From Hymenoscyphus infarciens (Eukaryota > Ascomycota > Leotiomycetes > Helotiales > Helotiaceae), in contig LLCB01000394.1 in NCBI GenBank assembly GCA_001414345.1, positions 1 through 46,658 of the forward strand: a DNA stretch of 46,658 bases, in the 5' to 3' direction. The notes under the pieces were generated by a model. It worked only from the letters and a program-made list of their open reading frames with translations, made no database searches and was not told where the DNA came from. This document shows, in pieces, positions 9,675 to 21,909 of this stretch. A program made the position numbers and the translations under genes. The stretch's first letter is position 1, and the number at the start of each line of letters is the position of its first letter.

Positions 9675-12600
9675 ATGGCAGAAGCTCTGGGAGCAGCGGG
9701 CTCAATTGCGGGCATCGTTAGCTTTGGTCTGCAACTCGCCACAACACTTCAGACATATATCGAGACGATGCTCGAGGCTGAGGAAAGACTGCGCGATATC
9801 ACGTTCGACATCAACTCCACTGCTTCAGCGTTGAGACAACTTCAAGATATCATTGACGAGGATAAAACCGGGAATGATGTTGGTAGATCCACCCCCAAGG
9901 TCTTCAAAGACGAGGGCCGCCAGGAAATCGAGGCCATGGCTCAAAAATGCAGAAAGGTTTATAGAACGATAGTTTTGTTGGTGAACAAAGCCGGTAATAT
10001 AGACTCGAAGAAATCTGTGTCGACAGCTTCTTCTAATATGCTACCGTTGAAGATATCGAGTCTCACTCGAATGATGGAATAGCCGTGGGTTAAACCTCAC
10101 ATCAAGAGGTGTCAGGAACAATTGAGATGGTTAAAAATGAGCCTTCTTTTCAATCTGCAACTAGCAAGCCTCGCAAGACTACAACTAGGGTAAGTTATCT
10201 TGATTATTTAGTTAATATTCATAACTTGAACTTATAATAAGGAAAATAGTCGTATTTCTAAGACGAAACGAAATCGATGCTGCGAGGGTCTTGACCAGGA
10301 AACCAGAAAAGAGACAAGTAGTCGCATCGTCGTCGACTTCGTCTGCTTCGGCTCACATTTTCTCGAAACCTTTGGTATCTCAATCACCACCCGAAAATAA
10401 TAAGCCCCCTCGAAAAGCCGATGGACAATTTCTCTATTAAAGCCCGCTCGTTCAATCCTGAAGCGGAAGAATTGAGTGGCATGGGTGTAATTAGGTACAT
10501 TCAAAGTTTCACTCCGCAAGAAACACCTACTAAATATCTCAGCAAGAAGGAGAACAATCCCATCAACACCGATAATATCTTCCAGCTCAACATGATTCAA
10601 CAGTATATACTCAGAGGTTCCAACATAAAATCCTCATTTATTAAAGCTCAATTAGAAATGTATCTCCGCATACTTCTGGCAAAGTCCAAAACGTAAATGG
10701 ATTTCACCAATCAGAGAAAAACGCAAGGTATGTGTTACGCACCTCCCTCGAGAAGAATCATTTTTTGAAATAAATATAGGAATTTACGACGCAATATACG
10801 ACGCAATATAACAAGGCTTTCGGAGGAACCAGAAGCAACCCCCAAAGCAAATGGTAGTATGTCAAATGGAATGTCACCAGAACCCAGTGAGGAAGCAAAA
10901 CGGCAACCAAAAGTTCTCCAAAAAATGTCAACTATAACTCTAGGCGATCCTAAAATTTCCTCAAAAGAGTCTCAAAATCAACAAGTCACCTCACCACCAT
11001 TTACTGAAGAAGCTGCTTCTAAAGAGACTGGTCTTGCTCTAGCTACTTCCATACAACAAAGTCGCTCTACGGTATCTGGCATGTCTAGAATCAAACGACT
11101 CCCATCTTGGCTGAAAGAAATCTTCAATCCACATGGAGACTCCTTTGATTGGGAAAGCGAAGCACTAGAAGCTTTTGTTCTTCTGGATGACTCGTCGAAT
11201 ATCATCAAGGTTCCTTTCGGGGACAGAGGACTTCGACAATTGAAGAAAAAATTGGAAGTATCATGGGACAAATATGCTTCTCTAGATTCAGACCAACACC
11301 AACGCGTTGATAAAGCCATCGTCGATTCCAAACTCATAGATGCGCGGGAGAGAATCTATCTTGGTGTTGGATTATATCCGAGAAACGGAATCGATGCGAT
11401 CTTCGTTTTCTTCTCCTTGGGTGACCTTGTGGAGCCAGTGCATTTCACGGATTTTCTAGGACGGGAGTTCAACTTTCCACTAGAGTTTTTCCGGATATGG
11501 GATGTAAGAATTTACACACACGAAAATACAGCAGAATGCTGACCTTTCATCTAGAACTCGAACCAGGACTTTGTCCGTCTCTTTCAGCATATGAATGAAG
11601 TAGGATGGTATGTCTCAGATGGCTGCTATGATATTATCGATGAGGCGGGGAATATCCTGATGCCACGCACCATAAGATCCTCAATTGAGCCAGGCTCTCG
11701 TCTTGCCATGCGGATGTGGGCGAAACCCGAAATTAATCATGAACTACTCATTGCCGAAAAAGAAGCTATACAAAAGTCGAAAGCCATCGCTGGCTATCTT
11801 GCCATGGGAGAAGGAGAAACCGAGAAAAGTCAGATCATCAAGCTCAAAGACGAGCTTGGGAGAATGTATACTTTCCCGTTCGTTCTATATTAGCAAGACC
11901 TGGGATGTAAGTTTTCCTTATAAACAAGTTTGGGCTAATAACTCAAGCTTTTCTAAACATCGAATTTTATGCACCACATGTGGCAGAGGGACATTATGAT
12001 TTGCTAGGACCAGATAGCTGTAGAATTCTACCTCAGTTGTGGGAGGCGACTGTTCAACCTGGATGGTTAGTTCTTATGTGCTTGTGGCCTAAGCCCGAAT
12101 ACCCTTCGAATATTTCGGTTCCTTGGCATATTTTTCCGCCCTCGCCTGCCACACCTAGATCACCAAATGACCTGTCTCGAATAGGCTTGGATCCAGAAAC
12201 AAAAGGACTCGCTACAGGTTTCAGTGAATATCAATTGTCCCCTACCCGGCAATTGAAGGCAGACTTCGGCTCCAGGAGCGATTAGAGTATTTGCGACTTC
12301 AAAGGGACGAACAAGAAAATGGCGACCTCGAGGCTCCCTTTGAAGACAGAGTAAAAGCTGAGTGGGGTTCCGTGGACGAAATAATTGAGGGCATCATGAG
12401 CGGTGGTACGAAGACGGATTCGCCTGTCATCAAAGGTCCAAGTGATATAATGCGTGAACGTGCCAAACGAAAGATAAGAGAAAAGGAAGAACAAGAATCC
12501 AAAGAGGCAATGGAACGACAACGAGCAGAGGAGGAGCAACGGGAACAAGACCAAGACTTTTATTTCCACGAGCAAAAGTTGAGCAAAAAGGAACAGAAAA

Positions 12601-14295
12601 AGCGGGACAAGGAAGCCAAGAGACAGGATAATTTACTCCAAATCCAGAGGCAATCGACACTAGACACGAGGAACCAGAAAGCTACTTTAAAATGCCTAAG
12701 AAGTCCAAGAAAAAGTCCAAGAAAGATTCTACAGTCTTTGATTATGGTATGAGAACACTTGGGTCGGGTATCGGTCTTGCAGGTGCAGTGGCAGCTATTG
12801 CTCATCTATCGGATGTCGATTTATTTTCGGGGGAGCAGACACACTACAGGCCATCGATCAACCCTCAATATGGAGACTTGCTCCCACTGCCACCCAGCGA
12901 GCCAGCTACTCCAGCTAGTGAGGAGCTTGGCGAGTTTCCATCTCTACCAGAGAGTCGACTACACACCCCGGAAGAAGTTTCTTCGCAACTGAGCTCTACT
13001 CGAAAATACTCACGGGAGACTCCCGTCAAATCCCCAAGCCCCGTAGCAGTTCCAATAAGTTTCAAAAGGTGGAACGGGAATGCATCATAGGACAATACGA
13101 AAGAGTATCGACCCTTGTATCTTACGCAGGGCCCTCCAGAGAGACGTGGAGAGGCAGTCAATATCGAAGAAGAAGAACAACAGCCTCTACCAGAATTGCC
13201 TGCAATCCCACCAAGGACGGCTGGACACTCTCGATCTGCTGGTATTCCTCACTCCGCAAGTTCTCAACAGCAACCACCTCTTGCTCTCACCCACGCGGAG
13301 GCACTCAACCAAATTGCCAGAAGCTACTCTAGCGGCCATGCAGTACCATCTGCAGCACCTGGAGCAAAAGAAGGAGAGGGGGTATCGGTCAAGCCTTCTA
13401 CCGTTCGACTCGAAGAATTGTTCGACGAGTGCATGCCTCCTCCACAAACGTTTTCGCAAATTTCAGAGGATTCTTGGGCATCAGACAGCATTTCCGGAGA
13501 GTCTGCTCTGAAGGCCAATCTTGTGAAAGATATTGACGAAGACTACCGTCTAGCTAAGCGTGTGCGAAGTAGGTCACGAAGACGCAATAGATCAAGATCC
13601 AAGTCGCGAATTTGAAAAGGCCGTGAGATTGCGGGTGCTGGTTTGGCTGGAGCTGCTGTTGCCGGGCTGTATGAGAACCGTAAAATGGGAAGGGATGAAG
13701 AACAGAAAAATGATCATAAAGTTGAAAGAAGAAGCAGATCCGTGAGCTCCGGATCTATAGGAGCATACTCTGCTCCAGCAGTTGACCCTGAACTAAGAAT
13801 AGTTCAATACAATACTGAGCCCGTATACACCCGTCAAGTATCACAACGGAAGCCCCTCAGAGTAGATAAGCTTCCTCATCGGGGGCGAGCATCTTCACCC
13901 CTGCCAACACAATCGGAGCAACAGCACGGAGCTAGCTCCTCCGAACATATCTCACGTCCTAGGCCTTCTCCATCAGATTCTGTCTCGCCGCTTCGTAGAA
14001 TCCAACACAGATATTTGCCTGAAGCCTTATATGGTTTTCCTTTTACTACTCCGCAACCCCTAATTTTCCTCCTTATCCCCGATTAGAGCCCACAAGCAAT
14101 CTAGCGAGAATCTTAAACCAACTTCTCCCTTATCAGACAAGGACATTAATCTGGACTTAGATATAGATGTTAACACAATGGAGTTGAGTATCAGTAGGTT
14201 GCTGGGGAGATATACAAATACTACGGATATTGTTATGGGGATGAATGAGGATCATAAACTTAAATCCTCTGATAAGGAGTCTTCCAGGGATTAGT
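9675..14295 (+). pseudogene. Broken gene: PigL/STAND N-terminal domain, two ubiquitin-like domains, RS-rich tail
   Basis: Exon 1 (9675-10189) encodes MAEALGAAGSIAGIVSFG and an alpha-helical domain like the fungal N-terminal domain of STAND/PigL proteins. Introns fit at 10190-10241, 10728-10779, 11504-11554 and 11907-11947. Two ubiquitin-like (ULD_2-type) modules follow: LGREFNFPLEFFRIWD to MRMWAKPE (about 11455-11735), and LKDELGRMYTFPF to LMCLWPKPE (about 11840-12100). Then come a charged coiled coil (12290-12690) and an Arg/Ser tail (13550-13615). The last frame ends at a TAG at 14293-14295. Coding is interrupted by in-frame TAG 10080, TAA 10694, TAG 13088 and TGA 13613, with homologous sequence resuming in the same frame after each. 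There are also frame changes near 10420, 11885, 12265, 12690 and 14035. Relatives are large fungal proteins of unclear role, possibly linked to NLR-like signalling. Four stops plus shifts make a functional full-length product unlikely. Each stop is one transition from a sense codon. Confidence 0.85.
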
Positions 14296-14944
14296 GAACT
14301 TAAGCTGCAATAGAACGGCTAGCAATTCCATAAAAGAAAAACCAGATCCCGGCCATGGTATTAAGAATATAGCCTTTTAAACACTTCAAGAATTACAAGA
14401 GAATTTAGCAAAGGAGGGCCTATTTGTTTTACAAAATAAAAAGTAAGCCTAACAAAATAGTAACCCCAACCTACCAATGAGTACCCATCACCTCTCTAGA
14501 GACAGTTCAGAGAAATACCAAGGACTTTTCTTTTATAACAAGATCCAGGAGCTTGATTAAGAGCAGATAAACAATGTGTTTCAAAGAGAGGGCGAGGATA
14601 GAACAGTTAGAGATCTTACGCCGTCTATAAATCAACTTGACAAGGCAGATAGATAGGTTCAAGATTTATAATAGGAAAGTCTGATATTCCTGGGATTCAA
14701 TGGAAATTAGGGAATTTAGGAAGTCACCGAAGTCAGTCCTTCACCACAATTTTAGTAACCTTTCATTCACTCTAATATACCATTGATTTGATTGGCGGCA
14801 ACATAAGAATTAATTTCTTTACCTTTTTTTTAGTCCTTTTCGTGGCCCGAGATCAGACTACTAAGCGAGGGGTCGGCAAGTTTGAGGCTTTTCTTTTCTT
14901 TGTACGCGTCACAATAAGTACTTGTTTCAGATTCTAGCACCTTT
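14296..14944. other. Gene-free transition zone
   Basis: Sequence downstream of the broken gene becomes progressively AT-rich. No open frame or repeat could be supported. Confidence 0.5.
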
Positions 14945-15205
14945 CCTAATTAGGCGGTTTGCGACAAAGTGCGATGTGCAACAAATAGCCTCTTTTACAT
15001 TCACTTGGGCTGGGTATTTCCTAATTGAGCGGTTTGCGACGAGGCTTTACAATATTCACTTAAAGGTCAGAGGCGCTTTACCTGTTTAAGCGGTTTGCGA
15101 CCCAGTGCGATGTGGAACAAATATAACTTCACTTAAGAGATGCTCCACTTGAGACCTGGCAGTTACCGATTATGCGATCTGCGACGAAAGTGCTCAATGA
15201 ATGAC
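14945..15205. repeat. Four degenerate direct repeats with GCGGTTTGCGAC core
   Basis: A core GCGGTTTGCGAC occurs at about 14954, 15029 and 15090, with a diverged form GCGATCTGCGAC near 15174. Spacing is about 60-85 bp. Copies 1 and 3 extend further: AGTGCGATGTG[C/G]AACAAATA, followed later by TTCACTT. The repeats keep CG-rich cores in otherwise AT-rich DNA. They resemble subterminal repeats of a DNA transposon or a cluster of protein-binding sites; no partner is identified. Confidence 0.7.
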
Positions 15206-15423
15206 GTGTACCTGTTTTGGAGTTTTCACTTGGGGGACGAGGGAGTGAGAGGACTTCGTCGTACATTTTGAGAAGAGATTTTGATTTAAAGTTTTATAAG
15301 ATGAAATCTAAGAAATACTAAGCACCATTCTATGTCATACCTTGTATAGCTCAATAGCATTACCGTTCATCAGCAGACAAGCTATCCTTGTTGGGGGCAA
15401 ATACGAGCTAAAGCAGGAAGAGC

Positions 15424-17328
15424 CAGTGTTTTAAATTTTCCCGCCTAAACGCTCCTAAGCATTAGAATAAGGAAGGATACTCTACGCTATTAGAATATAA
15501 TAGAATAGGACAACTTCTCTTACACGATATAATAGAAGAGAAAGGAGAATTGTAAAAGAAGGATTAGATTAGCTAGGAAAGCTAAAAGAGAGGGCTAGGA
15601 ACAGAAAGGCTAACTAGGCTAAGCAGAAGAGAAAGTAACAAGCGTAAGCAGTTTTCTAACAAGTGCTCCCAAATTTTCTCATAATTCTTCTATTCCCTTT
15701 CCTTCAGCTAACATGTAGTAGATCTTCCTCTCAGTGCTCAGTCTCAAGAATATTTAGGTCCCTTCACTCTTTTTAAACAATATGTAACTTTCTGTTTTAC
15801 CTCTTAGTCAAGAGACTCGCAATGTCAAGTAGGAGGTGAGATAGGATATATACTCACATCCAAGGCAGCAAAAGAATAAGTTAGAAGAAGAAAAAAACAA
15901 GGAGGACTCAGCCAGGATGTTAGTGTCGGTTCAGGTAGGCTTTGAGAAGTCATAAGATTTACCGTAGGGTATAGGTAAGAATTTAGTTAGAACAACTCGT
16001 TTTCGTTCAATAAAGTTCGAGTAATTGTTCAAAGATAGAATAAAAAGCTACTATCGATTCAAATTCCACCGTCGATTCAAACCCTCCTAGTCCAAAAGAC
16101 ACAAAGCATTCTCAAATAGTGAGGAACTACCAACCACCTAGAAATTAATCTCTAGAATCCTTCTTACAATGTTATATCTCACTATTTAATCGATGCTATT
16201 ACCCCAACTAGCCAATTCTAAGTATTAAAGTTTCGGAACAAAGGACAAAGCGCTTTGTGGTTTCCTCTACAATATTAAAGTAAGCTGTCTCGCGTTTTTC
16301 TTATCAGTATCTTGCAGATTGATCTTTCTACAAACGATTACACTTTTACAAGACTTAACAGAGAGTGTATTACCGTAACACCGTATGCTAACGATATCCT
16401 TATTCCAAAGCTAACACGATGTAGTTCAAATCTGTCATAAACTCCACTGTTAAAGAGTGCTGGGAAAGTTTTGGTCTTTCTTTAATAAGGCAGGTAGGAG
16501 ATTTTTTATCTTATGAGTAGTTTTTTTATTATAACAAAACCTCGAGTCCTTCCTAATACACGTGGTAGGATATATATCTTTAGACTCGAAGACGCCGAAA
16601 GAACTACACAGAAGGAAAAAGGAGGAGGATGTAAGTCAAAGTCGGAGGAAGTCCATCTCGGGTTCTAGAAGTCGTAAGAGGATTGCTAACTAGTGTCGGA
16701 AAAAAGAACTTGTAATAGGTTGCTTAAAATTCATTTTAGATAACTTCGTATTAGCGTTTTTGATTTCCTAGCCGGATTAGCACTCCTATCCTTTCTAAAA
16801 GTTCCTATCCGTGCCTTTCCTTACTTTTAAGACTATCCTTCTATATTATATCCTCTCTTTTAAGTACTCCTAGCCTATTATATCCTGTCTCTAGCTTTTA
16901 ATACGCTTATCTCTTCTAATCTTATACTTTTAACACGCCTATCTCTTCTACTTCTATATAAGGCTAATTTTCTTTCCGTACCTAGCGAGAAGAATAGAAA
17001 GGTTTATATATTATTCTATAGAAGTACGTAAAGTAGGTTAGTTTATAAGAGGTAAAGTAGGTTAGTTTATAAGAGAAGTTTTATATTTAGCACTACCGCT
17101 CTCTTATAAACTAATCTACTTTATTTAAAGGTACTCTTCCTCTCCTAGCTACTCCTATTCTATACTCCTTACTCTCCTCTCTCTTCCTAGCCTCTCTTTT
17201 TAGCTTTCCTAGCTACTCTAATTCTTCTTTTATAATTGTCTTTTCTCTTCTATTATATTCTAATATATTAGAATATTCTTCCTTATTCTAATACCTAGAA
17301 GCGTTTAGACAGAGAAATCTAAAACGCG
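15424..17328. mobile_element. RIP-decayed 1.9 kb TIR element with long inverted ends
   Basis: The left end begins CAGTGTTTTAAATTTTCCCG. The right end, read on the minus strand, begins CGCGTTTTAGATTTCTCTG. The arms stay alignable for about 160 bp (for example TAAACGC[T]TCTA..ATTAGAATAAGGAAG and TAGCTAGGAAAGCTAAAA), with differences mostly C:G to T:A and one indel of about 30 bp. The terminal bases match the TIR consensus of the elements at 20874 and 21910. No clear target duplication is left. Its interior (about 16740-17095) recurs inverted at 36003-36300. There is no usable transposase frame. Confidence 0.7.
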
Positions 17329-17778
17329 AATTAGAAATCTACTATCGAGGCTAGTTTTAATATCGAAAACTATTCTATCCGCGGAACTCTCTTTCTTATT
17401 AACTTCAAAAATTGTTATATCGATTATTATCAGCGCTTCGTCTAAATTTCACTTACGAGTCTTTGTACTTTTAAATCTAGAGAGAAATTAAGTCTTATGT
17501 TATTCTATTCTTCTATTATAAACACTACTATTAATACTTAAAGTAACCTATTAGAGCGTTCTAGATATACTAAAAAGTTAGAATCGACTAAATCGTAAAT
17601 CGTAAATCGTAAATCGTAAATCGTATAAATCGTAAATTATAAATTATAAAGTAGAGCTAAAGTAGAACTTAATAATTATATTATCTAAGCCCTTTATTAA
17701 AAAAGAGTAGAAGAGTCTCTCTCTCTCGCTACTCTTTCCTTCTTTAGTATATTATATAAATATAAAAGTATAGAAGAG

Positions 17779-18747
17779 GAGTATAGTCGATAGTATTATC
17801 GTAATAAAATACTATAGTATTTTAGATTAATATATTATTATAATATCCTAGTAGTACGTATCTAAATACGCTATAATACTATTATAATATCGTGATATTA
17901 TATAGTATATCTTTTAATAACTCGTAAGCGTTAAAACCCACTTTTTCTTAAAATAAGACTATTTATACTTTTTTATATACTCTTCTATTACTTTAAAACT
18001 ATATAATAATAATAATAGATATTAATAGAATAATTAATAGAAGTTGTTTATTATATACTAAATAGCCTAAACCGAGCGTATTAGGTAATCTTTTAAGCTT
18101 ATATACGTATTAATCGAATAAATATTAAGTATATAAGACTTTATTTAAATAAATAAAATTATTTTATAGAAATATATATAAATTTTAGCTAGAGTAGTAT
18201 AAAATCTAAATTTCTTAAACATCGATTTAGTTAATCTTTATATATAATTAAAAGGTAAAATTTAATAAATTCAATATACTAATCTATTTTATTATAGCTT
18301 TTAATCTAATATTATTATTATTAAATTAGTACTTAGTATTAATAGAAATATATCTAGAAATCTATCTTATACGAGCTATATTTATTACTTTATATTACTT
18401 AGGTTAGTTTAAGAGCTATTTATATAATTCTTTTTTTAAAATACTTTATTTAAATAGGTCTATAATTCTAGCTATTTAGTAATATATTTTCTATACTATA
18501 CGTTATACTATATAGTTTTAAAAGATAAGACTAAAAAGAAGTAGAGTTAAAATCCGGGGTAAAAAGCTTAAATATTTAGGCTTAGTAATACTACGATATT
18601 ATTATAATATGGATTAAAATACTAATAATATAAAGGATAATATTATTAGATATCGTAGTATTTAAATAGTATAAATAGTACGTATTAAAGTGGATTTCTA
18701 ATAATATATCGTAGTAGTATAATATTATAAATACTATCGACTATACT
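17779..18747. mobile_element. 969 bp AT-rich TIR element with 9 bp target duplication
   Basis: Identical inverted ends of 18 bp, AGTATAGTCGATAGTATT at 17780-17797 and its complement at 18730-18747, are flanked by the same 9 bp ATAGAAGAG (17770-17778 and 18748-18756). The interior is extremely AT-rich with no frames, as expected of a RIP-decayed non-autonomous element. The 9 bp duplication fits MULE-type transposition. Confidence 0.75.
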
Positions 18748-18750
18748 ATA

Positions 18751-18877
18751 GAAGAGAGAGAGAGAGAGAGAGAGAAGGAGAGAGAGAGAGAGAAGGAGAG
18801 AGAGAGAGAGAAGGCGAGGGAGCGAGGGAGCGAGAGAGTAAGTAAACATTTCAGTAGAAAGTTTTTCCTAGTATAAT

Positions 18878-18911
<34 letters not shown>

Positions 18912-18932
18912 CCTCTCTCTCCCTCTCTTCCT
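18751..18932. repeat. Complementary (GA)n and (C)n(CT)n tracts
   Basis: A purine tract of GA/GAAG/GAGGGAGC repeats (18751-18840) is followed after about 37 bp by a C9 run and CT repeats (18878-18932). The two tracts are complementary and could form a large hairpin or triplex. The purine tract begins inside the right target duplication of the preceding TIR element. Confidence 0.9.
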
Positions 18933-19199
18933 TATTTATCTAGAAATAATAAGAAGAATACAATATAATAGTAAGAGGACGATAGTAAGAGAGCGATAGT
19001 AAAGAGGCGATAGTAAAGAGGTAATGTTACTACTATATACGTGATATATATTTTATTTTCCCTCTCTATTCTCTAATTAGCTAGTTACTATAGTTAAGAC
19101 TATCTAATCTAAATATAGAGAGGGGGGGAAGGGGAGAAGGAGAGAGAGGGGTAATTTAAATTAGAAATTATTCTCTTTTATACTTATAGAAAGTACGAT

Positions 19200-20800
19200 T
19201 TAGTTAATCCGACTTTTTAGTGCATTCAGGATACCGTACCATGTCTACTCTCGAACGATCCTGACTAACTAACGTACTATTTCATTATTGAAGTAAGGAA
19301 TCTTACTCCTATGAGAAGTTTGTTCTAATTACATTAATAGACCTATGACTCTTAGCAGCGCTGCTATTGGAGTATATAAGCAAGTATCTTAACATCTAGT
19401 CGATTCAGTCAAGCGAGAGAGTACTTATACCTGAGTTAAGCTTATCAAGACTCGATAGGAAGAGTTATGCTTCTTATCTAAGTTCTTTTCTTTGATTCTA
19501 ACAGGTGTATATAACCCCTCGTTATTCCGGTTCCTTCCTCTTAAGTATAAAACCCCTCTTCTATCTAACTCCAAGCGCTCGTCCCTTTCCTCGGGCTTCG
19601 AGCCCAACCAAAACCCCCACCAATAAACCCATATTTAAACCCTTCCTACTCCCACCTATCTATATCTTCTTCACAAATCGAACTAGCCTCACTGACGGCA
19701 ATTCTTGCAGACGACCTAGGCGGTTCGACTTGCGTAATAGAAGAGCGAGATAGTCCAACATCTAATTTCTTCCCAGAGGCTTTATAATAAAACATTTGCT
19801 CTAACTCTTTCCAGTCAATACTATTCACGTTGAAAATGGGGCTGTTGTCGAGAAAAAAGTTTACCTTCGAAAAATCTGCTTAATTTCAGGGTTATCTCCG
19901 GAAGAGTATTTATATACCCCTACAACTCAAGCGTATTTCCAGAGCGGCGGATGGTATTCTGTAAAAAACTCCAGTATTCTCCTTACCCGACTTTTTATCT
20001 GGCTTCATCAACACCTTTATTTGATGGGCGAAATGGCTATAGCGAAAACTACCACGCAAATATCCTAGGACAACATACTTTTAAAAAATTTAACCAACCG
20101 GCTTAACCTGGTTTCGAATCTAGTACTCAACAATCCCCAACTCTCATTCCCAAACTCACCCTCAACCCCCATTTCTCCAAGAAAAGGCGTATAAATAAGC
20201 CATCTCCTCTTCCCAATGTACTACTAACACGCATCCACGAAACATTTCAACCTGAAGCTTTGGGGAGGGAGAAGCGAGTAGCTATCTCGGAATGAGAAGA
20301 ACCAGTTATGTAGTCCGAGTAGATTGCCCTCAAGTTTAGGAGGCTAGAATTTGAACATGGATTTTTGGAGAGGGGTTACGGATGGAGGGGGGATTTGTTG
20401 TCTGATCCCCTCTAATGTTCACGTATCCTTCCTCAAAGCGTCTTCTTAAGTACTTTAGTCTTCCCTTACTGACAAACCGCTCTCTCTCTCTCTTTCCAAC
20501 CCTCTCTCCCGGTAGACTTTGTAAGTGGCAGTAAATAGGCGAACCTACGAACACTAGAAAGGATGATTACTTGACAAAGAACAGTCGCAAATTAAGATAA
20601 AAATAATGTGGATAGATGCGCAAGATACTGATTTATTATTATATAGCATTAGGTGTATTTTTTTAAAATTATTTCAAGCTATTTACGCTAGGACACAGTG
20701 TAGAGGTGGCTAAATTACTGCCACATGCCTTCTCCACCAGGAGTCTCTACAACGACCGGAGAATCGAAGCACTCTACCTCCTACTCAAAAGCACCTCATA
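19200..20800. other. Small moderate-GC island without a convincing gene
   Basis: Composition rises to near that of gene islands, but no frame exceeds about 80 codons. The minus strand at 19646-19828 has a 60-codon non-repetitive frame (SIDWKELEQMFYYKASGKK onward) that could be a relic exon, but has no ATG and no partner exons that I could join. A CT-rich stretch lies at 20480-20505. Probably an unannotatable gene relic or spacer. Confidence 0.4.
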
Positions 20801-20873
20801 ATCCTAACTTACTATCTATACTCTAACCTATCTCTAAATTTTAGTAATAAGCAAGAGTCTTTATACACTCTCT

Positions 20874-21652
20874 CAGTGTTTTAGGTTTCCCCGCCTAATC
20901 TATTATCCTATCCTTCCTTGACAATCCTTCTCCTTCCTACCTCTATTTTAAGGCTATCCCGCCTAATCCTATCCTAATATATCACTTCTCCTAGCTACTC
21001 CGATCCTATTCCGAAATTTGTTCTACCTATCCTTTCCTATCCGAGGTATTAGAGTAGCCTTTCCTAGCTTATAGGGGAGGCTAGGCAGGGTATATACTAG
21101 TCTTAAATATATTATTTGTAGTGTTATTAGTAGATTTAGCGGGAGTGGTGCTACCTAAGAAAAGCATGTAATATTAGTCTCTAATCGGTACCTAAAAACA
21201 GGGGTTTTACCATAGTAAATCAAGTACCTAGTGGAGCACTTATTTAGTGCCGTTTAAAAGGACTTAGAAGGTAAGTGGCAGGATAAAGAGAATTGGGTCG
21301 TTACTGATCTGCTGGGATAATACTGTAATTTAGGTATAATATCTCGTCTTTTAGCAGCTTTGAATACTTCTTAAATTAGTCTATAATATTAGTACTTTTT
21401 ATTACTTTTTGCTTGTTTTAATGTTTTTTACTTATATACTTCCTATCCTGTCCTATCCTTCCTAGCACCTCTTCTTACCTAGCCCTCTCTTTTAGTCTTT
21501 CTTACCTCTTCTATCTAAATTTAGTATCTCTTCTACCTAATTTAGCCTAGCCTATAAGTGAAATTAGCCTATTCTCTCCTTTCCTAATAGAGAGGAGTAG
21601 CCTATCCTCTCCGAAGTGCTAGGCTGACTAAGGCGGGGAAAGCTAAAACACT
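20874..21652. mobile_element. 779 bp TIR element, family copy 1
   Basis: The left end is CAGTGTTTTAGGTTTCCCCG. The right end, reversed, is AGTGTTTTAGCTTTCCCCG, followed by CCTTAGTCAGCC. The flanks are ACACTCTCT (20865-20873) and ATACTCTCT (21653-21661), a 9 bp target duplication with one C-to-T difference in a CA context, typical of RIP. The element lacks a transposase. It is the less mutated of two adjacent copies in opposite orientation. Confidence 0.78.
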
Positions 21653-21909
21653 ATACTCTCTAAATTGTTCATTTTTTCATTATCTTATTATTCTATAATT
21701 AAGTTAAGTAATTCTCTCTCTTTTTTCTTCTTTTTTATCTAGTCTCTTTAGCTACTAGAGAGGCGCTATATAAACGTACTTATATATAGTGTTTTATCTA
21801 AAGAAGTTTATATACTTCTTAGAGTATCTATTACTAAGCTTTACGTCTATTATTTAAGACTTTCTAGTAATAGCTTAGTATCTTATCTATTTCTCTTATA
21901 TTATTACTA

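Noticed and set aside
10780..10812. Tandem 12 bp TACGACGCAATA duplication as a functional repeat
   Set aside because: Only two copies at an exon start of a broken gene; probably a local slippage event.
19646..19828. 60-codon minus-strand frame as a gene
   Set aside because: Starts with GTG only, has no joinable exons and no recognised family; noted as a possible relic only.
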